This document shows positions 43,485 through 52,306 of a stretch of DNA of 64,000 bases, in pieces (position 1 is the stretch's first letter; every line of letters starts with the position of its first letter). A model generated the notes under the pieces. It saw only the letters and a program-made list of their open reading frames with translations, did not search any database and was not told the origin of the DNA. Made by a program: the position numbers and the translations under genes. Source of the stretch: Leptospiraceae bacterium (lineage in GTDB: Bacteria > Spirochaetota > Leptospiria > Leptospirales > Leptospiraceae); contig JACKPA010000002.1 in NCBI GenBank assembly GCA_024233865.1, positions 310,001 through 374,000 of the forward strand, in the 5' to 3' direction.

Positions 43485-45818
43485 CTAAATAATAAATTTA
43501 TTATAATTTGCTTCTTGATTGTCGAGCAAAAAATACTCCCTTCTTTCCCTTTGGGAATAAATAATTTTCTGCCGTAAATCCCTATCATTCATCATTAAAA
43601 GAGATAAAGCTGCTAGTCGCTTTAGTTCTTTTTTATTATTAAACAAAATTCCGGAATTTCCCAAAGTTTCTGGAACTGCCGCTGCATTGTATGCCATAAC
43701 AGGAACATCATGCCACATTGCCTCAACTATTGGTACACCAAAACCTTCATGCTCACTCATAGAGCAGTAAAGGTCCGCTGCTCGATAAATGGCTATCAAT
43801 TCACTTTGAGATATAGAACCGGCAAGCACAACACTATCTTCCAAGTTCAACTTTTGAATAATTTTTTTTAAATACAAAAAGTAAATCTCTCGCGTCTCAT
43901 AATGACCAACCAAAATGAGTCTAACATTTTTATCCATTTCTAAAATTTCTTTCAAAAGATAAATAAGGTCATCTTGTTTTTTGTTTGGTGCCATCCTGCC
44001 TACAAATAAAATGTTTTTTCTACCATCTTGAAACTTTTGTAAAGTATATTTATCCGGTGGAATTTTCCAAATCTTTTCTGGAAAAACAATGGGTATTGTT
44101 TCCACATTTTTAAACCCGATCTCTTGCAATTCATGAGCATTGTAATCAGAGTCACAAAAAACAAAGTCGCAACTATTTTTCAAACGAGATAGCTCCTCTC
44201 TACCACGCTTGCAAAGTTCCACAAACTTAGAATCAAATTTTTCAAAAAAGTGAGAAGGTGTAATGTTGTGATAGATTAATATTTTAATTCCTTTATGGCT
44301 TTGGATAAATGTTGTTAGTTTGGAACTCATCGAAAAATGGAATATGATTGCATCCTTGACCTTGATTTCTTTCGGATGAAACTTTTTGATTTCTTTGGTT
44401 TTTTCTATTTTTGGATCAATGTAATAACTTCGTGTAACAATATCCACACCATGACTTTTGAGATATTGGTAAATAGTTCTTGCATGTTCGGTAATGGCAT
44501 CTCCAGATTTATACCCAATGGTTAATTGAAAAAATTTTCTTTTGTTTTTTGGGAATTTTGTTTTGGATTTAGGAGCAAGACTTTTTATTACTTCCAAATA
44601 TTTGGTAATTATGGTATTCCAATTCGTATTCTGGCTTGCATAAACAAAACCTCGTCTACCCATTTCTTCGAGCTCTTTTTCTTTGCCAGTCTCCATAGAA
44701 TGTATAACATTCACCCACTCGTCTGTTGTATTGGCGGTAAGACCACCTTTGGTTTTTATAACCGGTAGGGAAGTTGCCAAGCATTTGGAATGAACCATTA
44801 CGGGCTTTTGTAATAACCAGGCTTCCATCATAACCCTTGAAAAACTTTCATTCAAAGAAGGATTTGCAAGGGCTATTGCATTTTTTAAAAGCAATACTTT
44901 ATCACTTTCCGAAACAATTCCCATATCAAAAATACCATGCTCGGAACGATCTTCAATTTTTTCTCCGACTCCAGCCAAAACCAAATTCAATTCGGATGAG
45001 AACTGTGTTTTGTAGCGGATGAAAGACTCAAGCAGTAGAGGAAGGTTTTTTTCGGGACTTTTTTTTCCTAAATATAGAATATACTTTTGAGACAATAGTG
45101 ATAAAATCACTTTATCTTGGGATTCTGTTAGAGATTTCTCATAAAAACTCATCTGCTCTATACCACTCCCAACAAGTATACCTTTCCGGAAGACGGGAAA
45201 GCCATACAAAGTATTTGACAATTCCTGTTCACCTTCGGAATTGTACAAAATTTTATCACTAAGCATAAATATATCTGACACAATATCCAAATAGGCGTAA
45301 GGTTCAGCATGTAAACAAGGTTGTATTATAATTCTATTTTTTAAAATCGAATACAGGTTCTTTATGATTCGTATGGTTGTGCCATAGAGATAAGGCAAAA
45401 AGATAAACGCACTATAACGCCAATGAAAAAATCTGATGTGGTTTTCCAAGCGTTTTGAATTGATATTGTTTTTTAAGTATATCTCTTCTTCTTGTTGAGA
45501 TATCGGGGATACTCCTTTTAGTAACTCGGAACATTTTCTGGTTAAGAGCTTATGAAACACTATGGATTCAAAATCAGAGTAATTTGTTTTATCAGCCTCG
45601 AACCTTTTAACTAAAAATCCATTTACCTTGGTTGAGCCGGAAGTGTATTTGTTGGCACTCCATTCAAAAGCCTTGCCTGATTCCGAAGAGCAAGTTGTTA
45701 AGACCACAACAGGAATTTTGTCCGACAGCCTGTTCGCAAGTTCCCAAGCAAGCTTTTCAGCTCCGCCTTTTTCCTGTTCTCCAAACCAGGGTGTCACAAT
45801 GGCAACCGGTTTTGTCAT
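43485..45818 (-). CDS. Tandem GT4 glycosyltransferase (two fused domains)
   Basis: A 777-residue protein made of two GT-B fold family 4 glycosyltransferase modules. The first (about 1-400) opens AIVTPWFGEQEKGGAEKLAWEL and contains YILYLGKKSPEKNLPLLLESF and PSLNESFSRVMMEAW. The second (about 430-777) has NILFVGRMAPNKKQDDLIYLL and SEHEGFGVPIVEAMWHDVPV with the catalytic EGFGVPIVEA-type motif. Fusion suggests that it adds two sugars in sequence to a polysaccharide or lipid-linked glycan. It starts four bases from the stop of the 123-residue gene, so the two are likely cotranscribed. Confidence 0.9.
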   Translation of the reverse strand: MTKPVAIVTPWFGEQEKGGAEKLAWELANRLSDKIPVVVLTTCSSESGKAFEWSANKYTSGSTKVNGFLVKRFEADKTNYSDFESIVFHKLLTRKCSELLKGVSPISQQEEEIYLKNNINSKRLENHIRFFHWRYSAFIFLPYLYGTTIRIIKNLYSILKNRIIIQPCLHAEPYAYLDIVSDIFMLSDKILYNSEGEQELSNTLYGFPVFRKGILVGSGIEQMSFYEKSLTESQDKVILSLLSQKYILYLGKKSPEKNLPLLLESFIRYKTQFSSELNLVLAGVGEKIEDRSEHGIFDMGIVSESDKVLLLKNAIALANPSLNESFSRVMMEAWLLQKPVMVHSKCLATSLPVIKTKGGLTANTTDEWVNVIHSMETGKEKELEEMGRRGFVYASQNTNWNTIITKYLEVIKSLAPKSKTKFPKNKRKFFQLTIGYKSGDAITEHARTIYQYLKSHGVDIVTRSYYIDPKIEKTKEIKKFHPKEIKVKDAIIFHFSMSSKLTTFIQSHKGIKILIYHNITPSHFFEKFDSKFVELCKRGREELSRLKNSCDFVFCDSDYNAHELQEIGFKNVETIPIVFPEKIWKIPPDKYTLQKFQDGRKNILFVGRMAPNKKQDDLIYLLKEILEMDKNVRLILVGHYETREIYFLYLKKIIQKLNLEDSVVLAGSISQSELIAIYRAADLYCSMSEHEGFGVPIVEAMWHDVPVMAYNAAAVPETLGNSGILFNNKKELKRLAALSLLMMNDRDLRQKIIYSQRERREYFLLDNQEANYNKFII

Positions 45819-45821
45819 CTG

Positions 45822-46193
45822 TTAATCCGATTTAGTTCGATTCTGGTTAAGTTCAATATAGTCAATCAAACTCTTTACAACCGTATGGAGATTTGCATTA
45901 AATCTTTCTTGAGAAACCCAGAGAGGTCTACTTGCTTTTATGACAAGCTTATAAATAAAGCTTTTGATAGAACTTGCAATACCACCTTCTTGATCTTCGA
46001 GCTTGTATTCGGATATTCTTATCCACTCCGCGATTTCATTTAGCCTTGCCTTGATAGATTCCAAACTCAAATTCAAAGGTATTTCGAAATGTGCTGGCTC
46101 ATCTAACAATTGCACAGAATTTTGCTTCAAACGATTCTCGATTTTTAAAAGTAAATCTTTTCTATCAACATAAGGGTTGTTATCTTCTATCAT
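45822..46193 (-). CDS. Hypothetical protein next to the glycosyltransferase
   Basis: A 123-residue helical protein that I do not recognise. A DRKDLLLKIENRLKQN segment resembles N-terminal helices seen in glycan-cluster methyltransferases and related genes. The C-terminal half (KLVIKASRPLWVSQERFNANLHTVVKSLIDYI) looks like a short amphipathic helix pair. No signal peptide is seen. The close spacing to the tandem glycosyltransferase (four bases) argues that both serve surface-glycan assembly. Confidence 0.75.
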   Translation of the reverse strand: MIEDNNPYVDRKDLLLKIENRLKQNSVQLLDEPAHFEIPLNLSLESIKARLNEIAEWIRISEYKLEDQEGGIASSIKSFIYKLVIKASRPLWVSQERFNANLHTVVKSLIDYIELNQNRTKSD

Positions 46194-46262
46194 AATTGAA
46201 TTAGGTTATTATAAGAAAATACTCAATATTAATAGCATCATTAAACCTTAATTTATATCCCT

Positions 46263-46367
46263 CTACTTAGAACCAATTCTAAAGATCTTAACCACGTCAT
46301 CCAATTTTTCGTATTGGCGATGTAACTTTTCAATAATTTGAGTAGATTTTCCCTTATTAAATTCCAT
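46263..46367 (-). pseudogene. Possible small ORF or gene remnant
   Basis: ATG 46367 to TAG 46263 encodes 34 residues, MEFNKGKSTQIIEKLHRQYE followed by a short KLDDVVKIFRIGSK tail. The frame stays open for about 16 codons upstream of the ATG until a TGA, and that part (PDLICLALILKKFKV) also looks protein-like. This suggests the end of a decayed gene rather than a new one. No family is recognised. Confidence 0.25.
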
Positions 46368-46528
46368 TACTTTAAACTTCTTTAGAATTAATGCTAAACA
46401 AATTAAATCTGGGAGTCAATCAATTTTATTAAAAATACTTTAATTTATAAAATACCATGGTAAGAAATTTTCTCAAGATTAGACTTAACTATTTTAAAAT
46501 TTTTTAAGTGGTAAATGCTTTTTGTTTA

Positions 46529-46569
46529 CTAATATTCGGCAAAATAATATGTTAATTGCCAAATATTAG
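46529..46569. promoter_or_regulatory. Inverted repeat, possible operator
   Basis: Arms ctaatattcggca (46529-46541) and tgccaaatattag (46557-46569) are complementary at 12 of 13 positions with a 15-base spacer, ending 11 bases before the ATG at 46581. Length, symmetry and position suit a repressor site or an RNA hairpin; no T-run follows. Confidence 0.5.
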
Positions 46570-46580
46570 TTTCTAACATT

Positions 46581-46715
46581 ATGATAAAAATCAAAGATTA
46601 CATACCAATAATTAAAGATAAGTTCAAAGATCAGGAATCTTTTAATGTGAATGAGTTACAAAAATTACTTGAAGAGTTTGATGAAAAACTAAAAATCAGT
46701 AATCTAATGAATTGA
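46581..46715 (+). CDS. Small ORF of 44 residues behind a palindrome
   Basis: ATG 46581 to TGA 46713-46715. The product is charged and helical (MIKIKDYIPIIKDKFKDQES, then FNVNELQKLLEEFDEKLKIS). It has no signal peptide. It directly follows a near-perfect inverted repeat, as autoregulated small genes often do, but no ribosome-binding site is clear and no partner gene follows. It could be a truncated remnant of a toxin-antitoxin or regulator gene. Confidence 0.35.
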   Translation: MIKIKDYIPIIKDKFKDQESFNVNELQKLLEEFDEKLKISNLMN

Positions 46716-46914
46716 AAAAACAAACCTGGAAGCATTTTTTTATTGGTATTATGCTTTTAGATTAAAAAGCGGTTTATATGCATCAGTTTAACCTTCTTTT
46801 TTGATATAAAAACTATTGGCGACAGCCCACCAAATTCGCTGACGAACTGTCACTACTCTAACGGATATTAACATCTAATCCAAACCATGGATAGGCATAC
46901 CAATATTCAAAAAG

Positions 46915-48162
46915 TTATATCAATCCTTTTTGGGTTAATATATTATCAAGTTCTTTAGTATTGGATTCATACTCTTCATATACCGGTAAATAGAATTCTT
47001 CTCCGATATTATCTAAAGATTTTCCATTATATTCTTCATCAGGTAAGTAAGATGGTGCATACCATAATGAATCATCATCTACATTTGGATGGTGAGAAAC
47101 TTCTAGTTTTATATTTAATCCTGTTTTTTCTTGAATATAATTTTCCAATCTTTTTTTTGGTTTAAAAACGTCTTTAATATATTTTTCGACTTCCTCTTTC
47201 ATTTCAAAAAAATCTTCGGCAACATAACTCCCTGTAATTTCACCACCGTCAATATAAAGTTCAAAACGATTACCATTTTTATCTTCATCATATGTAATAA
47301 CAGAATCAGAATCATTTTCGTTCAATATCTCTGTTAAGAAAGATGCCTCAATATGATGCTCGGCAAGTTCTTCAATTATCCCACCTTTTTTTCCGATAAA
47401 TAATCCAGACTGAGCATCAGAGTATTTTTCCCCATAATTTTTGAATTTAATAGAGATATATCCTTTATTACTAAAGATAGATATATCTGCATTAGTTAAT
47501 TGCTCTTTTTTTATATATTTATTATTAAGAGCAGATTCTAATATACCTATACATGCTTTAAAGTCTTTTTTATCTTCAACTTTTACAACTTCAACTTTAC
47601 CTATTTCCATGATATAGTTATTGCCTACATGTATAACATTTGCATTTGTAATTTTTAATTCTGACTTAACTTCCTTTGTTAAAATATCACATTCATTCTC
47701 GCCTTCATCAAAATCGTTCTCTTCATCTTCAAAATCGTTCTCTTCATCTTCAAAATCATCCTCTTCATCTTCAAAATCATTAGAGTCTTCATCTCCAAAG
47801 TCCGAAGCAGAGGAACTTCGTGTTCGTTCACTTTTTTTCTCTTCTTCCGGAATAAACTCTTCTTCCGAATCCTCTTCAATTGGAGGAGCAAACAGCCCGT
47901 CAAAACCTTCTCTAGCTTTTCCATTTTCTTGGGCTTCTTCTTGGAGTTTCTTCCTTTGCTCTCTAGAGATATAGTCATATTTAACCTGATTTTCGGACAA
48001 AACATACAAGGTTTGGACAGCAGATTTTCTGCTTTTTATTTTTTTAGAAACGTCTATCTTGTCTAATTTATCTAGTACGGCAAATCCCGCAACGGTCACT
48101 TCGAACTTATTTTTTCTTACTAGTCCAATTAGCTTTTGAATATCAAATTCTTGCTGATTCAT
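46915..48162 (-). CDS. Acidic-repeat protein, N-terminus weakly like RNA polymerase omega
   Basis: A 415-residue protein with three parts. Residues 1-60 (DIQKLIGLVRKNKFEVTVAG..., then SRKSAVQTLYVLSENQVKYDY) recall the omega subunit pattern of RNA polymerase, a weak visual match. Residues 85-160 are very acidic, with a DFEDEEN heptad repeated from 21-bp DNA units. The remaining 250 residues form an unrecognised, mostly beta/alpha domain with acidic loops. There is no signal peptide. It stands alone on the minus strand. Alternatives are a charged adaptor or a histone-like factor; the function is unknown. Confidence 0.8.
   Translation of the reverse strand: MNQQEFDIQKLIGLVRKNKFEVTVAGFAVLDKLDKIDVSKKIKSRKSAVQTLYVLSENQVKYDYISREQRKKLQEEAQENGKAREGFDGLFAPPIEEDSEEEFIPEEEKKSERTRSSSASDFGDEDSNDFEDEEDDFEDEENDFEDEENDFDEGENECDILTKEVKSELKITNANVIHVGNNYIMEIGKVEVVKVEDKKDFKACIGILESALNNKYIKKEQLTNADISIFSNKGYISIKFKNYGEKYSDAQSGLFIGKKGGIIEELAEHHIEASFLTEILNENDSDSVITYDEDKNGNRFELYIDGGEITGSYVAEDFFEMKEEVEKYIKDVFKPKKRLENYIQEKTGLNIKLEVSHHPNVDDDSLWYAPSYLPDEEYNGKSLDNIGEEFYLPVYEEYESNTKELDNILTQKGLI
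47704..47782. repeat. 21-bp tandem repeats encoding an acidic heptad
   Basis: About three and a half copies of ttcatcttcaaaatcgttct+c lie within the acidic-repeat gene, the first shortened by three bases. The unit is a multiple of three, so copy-number changes would lengthen or shorten the acidic stretch without a frameshift. Confidence 0.85.
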
Positions 48163-48408
48163 TTATACCTCTACCCCTAGTAGTGTTTAAAAAGATTTTA
48201 GTAAATAGTGTTTTATACAGATTTGAAAGTATCAACTTGGTAGTGATGAAATGTAGATATATATGCTTTAATACCATGGTGACACAAAAAGTCGAGTTTT
48301 CAATCTTTTTGATCTTAGGGTTTTTGTCAAGAGAAATTTTTCTTTTTATCTTATCTAGGCTAATTTTTTAATTTAATTTGCCCGGTTTTTTATAGAAAAA
48401 AGTTTAGG

Positions 48409-48447
48409 TTGACAGATTTCATTTTCTTCTAAGCTTATATACTAGTT
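48409..48447 (+). promoter_or_regulatory. Candidate promoter close to a leaderless start
   Basis: TTGACA (48409-48414) is followed by TTATAT (48435-48440), 20 bases on, and then the ATG at 48448. No ribosome-binding site is present. The ttgacagattt core and a following attt-cttc stretch repeat the arrangement seen at 38141. Confidence 0.4.
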
Positions 48448-49026
48448 ATGAGTTTAATTTTTAGATTTTTAATATTTTTTGTTTGTTTACTATCCTGTAC
48501 TACCAAAAAGCAATCTAATTTTCAAGTAGGGTTATTTGAAGGTTTGGATTTAAATGGGAAGGTAATTAAATTTGCTGAAATAAAAGATGCAAACAGAATC
48601 GCTCTAAATGTATATTCTCCTAGCTGCACACCCTGTGTAGAGGAAATTCCGGCATTGAATTATATAAATAAGCTAATCCAAACAGAAAAATTAGGAAAAT
48701 TGTATATGGTTGTTGATCCCTATTCTATTGTTGATGAAGATAAAAACTTACCTTTCCATGACGCATATTCATTGGCAAGAAAAACAATGGAAGAAGAAGT
48801 ATCAAAACATAATATTTTATTAGATGTAATTATAATGAAAAAACCTTTTAAAATACTACCACAAAAGGGTCTCATTACAGGTACACCAGAAACATTATTG
48901 TTAAAAACAGACCCATTGGTATTGTACTACAACTTTATTGGACCTATCAGTTCTGGAAAAGAAGAAGGTAAACTACAAAATGATCCTAAAGTTTTATTTT
49001 TCAAAAGGATGATGGGGGGAATTTAA
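48448..49026 (+). CDS. Thioredoxin-like lipoprotein (TlpA-type)
   Basis: A 192-residue exported lipoprotein: hydrophobic N-terminus with lipobox LLSC (Cys17), then a thioredoxin fold with CTPC (Cys60, Cys63) in NVYSPSCTPCVEEIPALNYI. The fold and location suit a periplasmic thiol reductase or a TlpA/ResA relative. The cis-proline region (GTPETLLL) is seen near residue 147. It is followed by two more small genes at 5-7 base spacing, forming a likely three-gene operon. Confidence 0.85.
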   Translation: MSLIFRFLIFFVCLLSCTTKKQSNFQVGLFEGLDLNGKVIKFAEIKDANRIALNVYSPSCTPCVEEIPALNYINKLIQTEKLGKLYMVVDPYSIVDEDKNLPFHDAYSLARKTMEEEVSKHNILLDVIIMKKPFKILPQKGLITGTPETLLLKTDPLVLYYNFIGPISSGKEEGKLQNDPKVLFFKRMMGGI

Positions 49027-49030
49027 AAAG

Positions 49031-49669
49031 ATGAAAATAAGAAAAATTTTAAAAAATTTTTATCGAAATTTTATATCTTTTTTAGCCGGATTGGAGACCT
49101 ATCAAAGTCCATATTCTAAAACAATAGGCAATCCGGAAGAAATTGTGGATCCATTAATTCACAAAACTGCCCTTAAAATTGCAGCTTTAAGTAGCTTATC
49201 TTCCGCACTTCCTTATAAATACGGGGGTATTTTACCGGAATTATTTGCAATTTATTCTTTGCAAGGCAGAATGATCAAGGATATTGCCTATTTGTACGGA
49301 AAGGAAAATACCTTGGATAAAGAGGTTCTCATTTACTGCCTTTTTAAACACAACAATTTAAAAATCATACATAAAATTGTGGAAGATATGGGGGAAAGAT
49401 TAATTGTTAGAGCGCTGGATCTTACTATTATAGAAAAAATACTTAACAAGCAAGGCATCTTAATTTCTAAAAAAATTATTCGAAATTCCATGGCAAGAAT
49501 ATTTCCGGTTTTAGCCATTGGGATTGTAGGGAGCTTGGCATATAAAAGCACAAAAAAAGTTGGGAAAACGGCAAAAGATATTTTTTCCAGAGAGATTATT
49601 TTAGAAAATGAAATAAAAAACTCCCAAACCCAAAGCATTGGTTTGGAACAAGATGGAAGTGCAATTTAG
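49031..49669 (+). CDS. EcsC/DUF697-like membrane-associated protein
   Basis: A 212-residue protein resembling EcsC or DUF697 proteins in its central block: ALKIAALSSLSSALPYKYGG, then LPELFAIYSLQGRMIKDIAYLYG, with a hydrophobic helix near residues 165-185 (IFPVLAIGIVGSLAY). It probably binds the inner membrane. The function is unknown. It is five bases after the thioredoxin-like gene and seven before the next lipoprotein gene. Confidence 0.65.
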   Translation: MKIRKILKNFYRNFISFLAGLETYQSPYSKTIGNPEEIVDPLIHKTALKIAALSSLSSALPYKYGGILPELFAIYSLQGRMIKDIAYLYGKENTLDKEVLIYCLFKHNNLKIIHKIVEDMGERLIVRALDLTIIEKILNKQGILISKKIIRNSMARIFPVLAIGIVGSLAYKSTKKVGKTAKDIFSREIILENEIKNSQTQSIGLEQDGSAI

Positions 49670-49675
49670 GTTTGA

Positions 49676-50809
49676 ATGAATACTGTAAATAAAGTTTTTC
49701 TACTACTTTTTGTGGGCTTGTTTGTTTTGGGCTGCGAAGAAGATTCTCAGGCTAAAAATGACGACATAGACAACCTAATAGAAAGCGAAAAATTTGAAAT
49801 AGCAAAAGAAAAAATTCAAAAAAGATTTGAAACACCTCGAAAAACCGACGAAATACTGTCTTTTAACAGTCCTCTTCAAAAAAGGCAACTAGAACTCTCC
49901 AATGATCGTAACAGAATTGTTTGGACAGAAGATAAAAAGGTCATTTTTAGAGATTTGGCAAATCCTACCGTAAAGGTTCGGGAATTTCCAGATTATTTTG
50001 ATGCCATTAGCCCGTCTTCCAACGCTGAACACATAATTGTTATGTTTAGAGGTGCAAGTAGCAACGGATGCAAGCTAATCATAGTTTCACCTTTAGCTGA
50101 AAAGTCCGAATATATATCGAATGCTTCAGTCGATTGTAAAAACAGACCATCAATTTCAAGTGACGGAAAATTTTTGTATTACTTTATTGACAACAACTTA
50201 TACAAAGAATCTGTTACAAAAAATAGCGATATAAAATTGATAATTAAAAATGAAAAATTTCAATCTCCTTACAAAAAAATAGAAAATAAAGCAATAATTT
50301 ACCCTATAAGAGACACTTTTTTTATATTTTACGGCAATGCAGGTTCCTACAATATGTATTGGTTTAATCCAAAAAAAAAGCTGATGACGTTGTTTGCTAA
50401 AAACATTCTGATACCTAAAGTCTTTTTCGGAGGCATAGATAAAGCTCATGTTATAGGTGGAACTATTGGAAAATTTCTTCTTCGCGAAATTAAAATAAAT
50501 CCTAAAGGAAAATTTTTAATAAGTGATGGTTTTAAGATTAACAAAAGGAAATTATATTCTTGGCAGTCACTCAAGGTGCATGAGTTTATTTCATCCGGTG
50601 AAAAAGGCATTATTGTAAAGTGGGGAGTTGACCTTCCAGTAAGAGCTTTACCCCTAATTTGTGAACGCTTTTGGGGAGTTGCCCGTGATCAAATACTATA
50701 CGAAAGCAAAACCGGTGAACTTGCTCTCTCTGATGGAATGTATGGGGATGAAGATTGGAAATTGTTGAATATCTATAAACAACTGGTCAAAATGGAAAAA
50801 GAAAAATAA
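49676..50809 (+). CDS. Hypothetical lipoprotein, possible beta-propeller
   Basis: A 377-residue lipoprotein with a signal peptide ending in the lipobox VLGC (Cys20). The body has spaced strands such as RPSISSDGKFLYYFIDNNLY and PRKTDEILSF, like WD40/TolB-type propellers, but no repeat is convincing enough for a family call. It ends just before the convergent four-cysteine gene. It probably resides in the outer or inner membrane facing the periplasm. Confidence 0.7.
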   Translation: MNTVNKVFLLLFVGLFVLGCEEDSQAKNDDIDNLIESEKFEIAKEKIQKRFETPRKTDEILSFNSPLQKRQLELSNDRNRIVWTEDKKVIFRDLANPTVKVREFPDYFDAISPSSNAEHIIVMFRGASSNGCKLIIVSPLAEKSEYISNASVDCKNRPSISSDGKFLYYFIDNNLYKESVTKNSDIKLIIKNEKFQSPYKKIENKAIIYPIRDTFFIFYGNAGSYNMYWFNPKKKLMTLFAKNILIPKVFFGGIDKAHVIGGTIGKFLLREIKINPKGKFLISDGFKINKRKLYSWQSLKVHEFISSGEKGIIVKWGVDLPVRALPLICERFWGVARDQILYESKTGELALSDGMYGDEDWKLLNIYKQLVKMEKEK

Positions 50810-50812
50810 AAC

Positions 50813-51004
50813 TTAGGCTGCTCTTTCTTGCAAAGCAGTGTAGATTTCACAAGAAACGTATTTCTTTGTTAAACAATTTGTCATCAATCTTTTTAAGCCC
50901 GATTCATCTAAGATGCTTTTGGAAGCTGGACATTCATGTAGGTATTTTGAATAAAAAGTACAATATGGAGTGTACTCATTCTCAGGATTTTCTTTTTTAC
51001 TCAT
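50813..51004 (-). CDS. Small four-cysteine protein
   Basis: A 63-residue protein with four spaced cysteines (YCTFYS, HECPAS, TNCLTKKYVSCEIY), a pattern that suggests a metal site or iron-sulfur cluster. The ATG at 51004 is preceded by an AAAGG site. It is convergent with the lipoprotein gene and lies 37 bases downstream of the nitrilase-like gene on the same strand. The family is not recognised, but the cysteine spacing and site argue that it is real. Confidence 0.65.
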   Translation of the reverse strand: MSKKENPENEYTPYCTFYSKYLHECPASKSILDESGLKRLMTNCLTKKYVSCEIYTALQERAA

Positions 51005-51041
51005 AAAAACCTTTTAATATTAGATGAGTTTTTTGTAAAGA

Positions 51042-52187
51042 TTAATTCCAAACATTTATTATGGCAGAGTCTTCTCTGGAAGGTACAACATCTATTTCCG
51101 TACCCATAATGTAGTAGCTATATCCGGATAAATTTAATCCAATAATGTGACCATTTAGGAATACTTGTAGTCCAATCCTAGCTCCGGAGAAAAAAATCCA
51201 TTGTGGTAAAGAGTAGGTCAACCATAAATCCGTAGGAGAGTTCTTTTCTTTTAGAACTTCTTTAATATTAGGATTGAACTTACTCAAATTTTTAGAAAAA
51301 TACCATGCCAAATCTTCTTCTTTTAAGATACTGGAAGGTGATAGAATCGCATCCGGAATTTTTTCTGTGTTTAAAAGATAAGACGAATTTCCAAGAGTAT
51401 CATGAGAAATTATAATGGCAGAAGTATAGGGAAGCAGGTTAGACTGAATTAAGGGTGTTGTTTTGCTTTTATCCGAGTTTAATAGGTAAGATTCTACTTT
51501 GGATAAGGTTTTTTTAGCTGAATGTAATTCCATAACATCTCCTTTGGGAGAAAAAACAAAAGACACGTTTTCCAATTTGCCTTCCCTAATGTATATTTTC
51601 CCATCTCTAACAATAGGAGAAGGTAAAACAATTGTGCCTGCAACTATATAAACACCGTATATTTTAGCGAGTTTTGAAAATACTTTATAGTATGTATCTC
51701 GTACTGCTTCTGCTTTAATTTTAAGCAAGGTTTCTATATCTTTGGTGCCAGAAGAAGAATTAAAATAATTTAAATAATAATTAATGATGTTAGATAATTT
51801 CATCGAAGAAATTGCTTTCTTGTAATCATCGGCTAAGTAAGCAGAAGGTTTTTCACCGTTTAATACTAAGAACGTGCCTATGTGTTCCGGAAACAGAACC
51901 GTAGTTTGATGATTTAAGAAACCATTGTATTTCGCATGTTGCATTAATGTTTCTAATTTGTCATAAAATCTATGCTCAGTAGAATAGTCTATTCCGGAAA
52001 TAGACACTTGCATTCCAACTAAATTTCCATTTCCGGAATTTTGTCCCGCATTTATGATAACCGGAGTTGACAATTTTTTATCTTTTGGTTCCTTCTTGTC
52101 CTGTTGCATACTAGGATAAGAAACCCAAGATGAGTATAAAATCACCAAAACTAAGAATATATATACGATGTATTTTAAAATTTTCAT
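51042..52187 (-). CDS. Nitrilase-superfamily protein with Ser in place of the catalytic Cys
   Basis: A 381-residue protein with an N-terminal membrane anchor (residues 5-24) and a carbon-nitrogen-hydrolase-like domain facing the periplasm. The Glu in VLFPEHIG (E101) and the IYGVYIVAGT strand fit the fold, and a lysine pair follows in SAKKTL (about 225). Where the family has G-x-x-I-C-x-D, this protein has AIIISHDTLG, so the nucleophile is replaced by Ser261. It may be inactive or altered. An apolipoprotein N-acyltransferase-like ancestor is possible. Confidence 0.65.
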   Translation of the reverse strand: MKILKYIVYIFLVLVILYSSWVSYPSMQQDKKEPKDKKLSTPVIINAGQNSGNGNLVGMQVSISGIDYSTEHRFYDKLETLMQHAKYNGFLNHQTTVLFPEHIGTFLVLNGEKPSAYLADDYKKAISSMKLSNIINYYLNYFNSSSGTKDIETLLKIKAEAVRDTYYKVFSKLAKIYGVYIVAGTIVLPSPIVRDGKIYIREGKLENVSFVFSPKGDVMELHSAKKTLSKVESYLLNSDKSKTTPLIQSNLLPYTSAIIISHDTLGNSSYLLNTEKIPDAILSPSSILKEEDLAWYFSKNLSKFNPNIKEVLKEKNSPTDLWLTYSLPQWIFFSGARIGLQVFLNGHIIGLNLSGYSYYIMGTEIDVVPSREDSAIINVWN

Positions 52188-52306
52188 ATCATTTATTGCT
52201 TATGATTGTATCCTCTCAAATCTTTCAGGTAGCGTTTATTGAGCTTACTGAGACGCAATGAGCGACACCCACGGCTTTTGAGAAGATACTTATGAAGTTC
52301 TCTTCT

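Larger units (their letters stand above)
46194..46914. other. 721-base AT-rich region with small ORFs and a palindrome
   Basis: Between two minus-strand genes. It contains a possible 34-codon minus-strand ORF (46263-46367), a near-perfect 13-bp inverted repeat (46529-46569) and a 44-codon plus-strand ORF (46581-46715). A stretch with gacag/ctgtc arms lies near 46818-46850. No tRNA or rRNA was seen. Confidence 0.55.

Noticed and set aside
46194..46914. tRNA or structured RNA gene
   Set aside because: No cloverleaf or TTCGA-type arm could be found.
47621..47974. Plus-strand Ser-rich ORF
   Set aside because: It mirrors the acidic repeats of the real minus-strand gene.
48183..48371. GTG-started ORF of 62 codons
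   Set aside because: Rich in Phe/Ile by AT bias, no ribosome-binding site and no family features.
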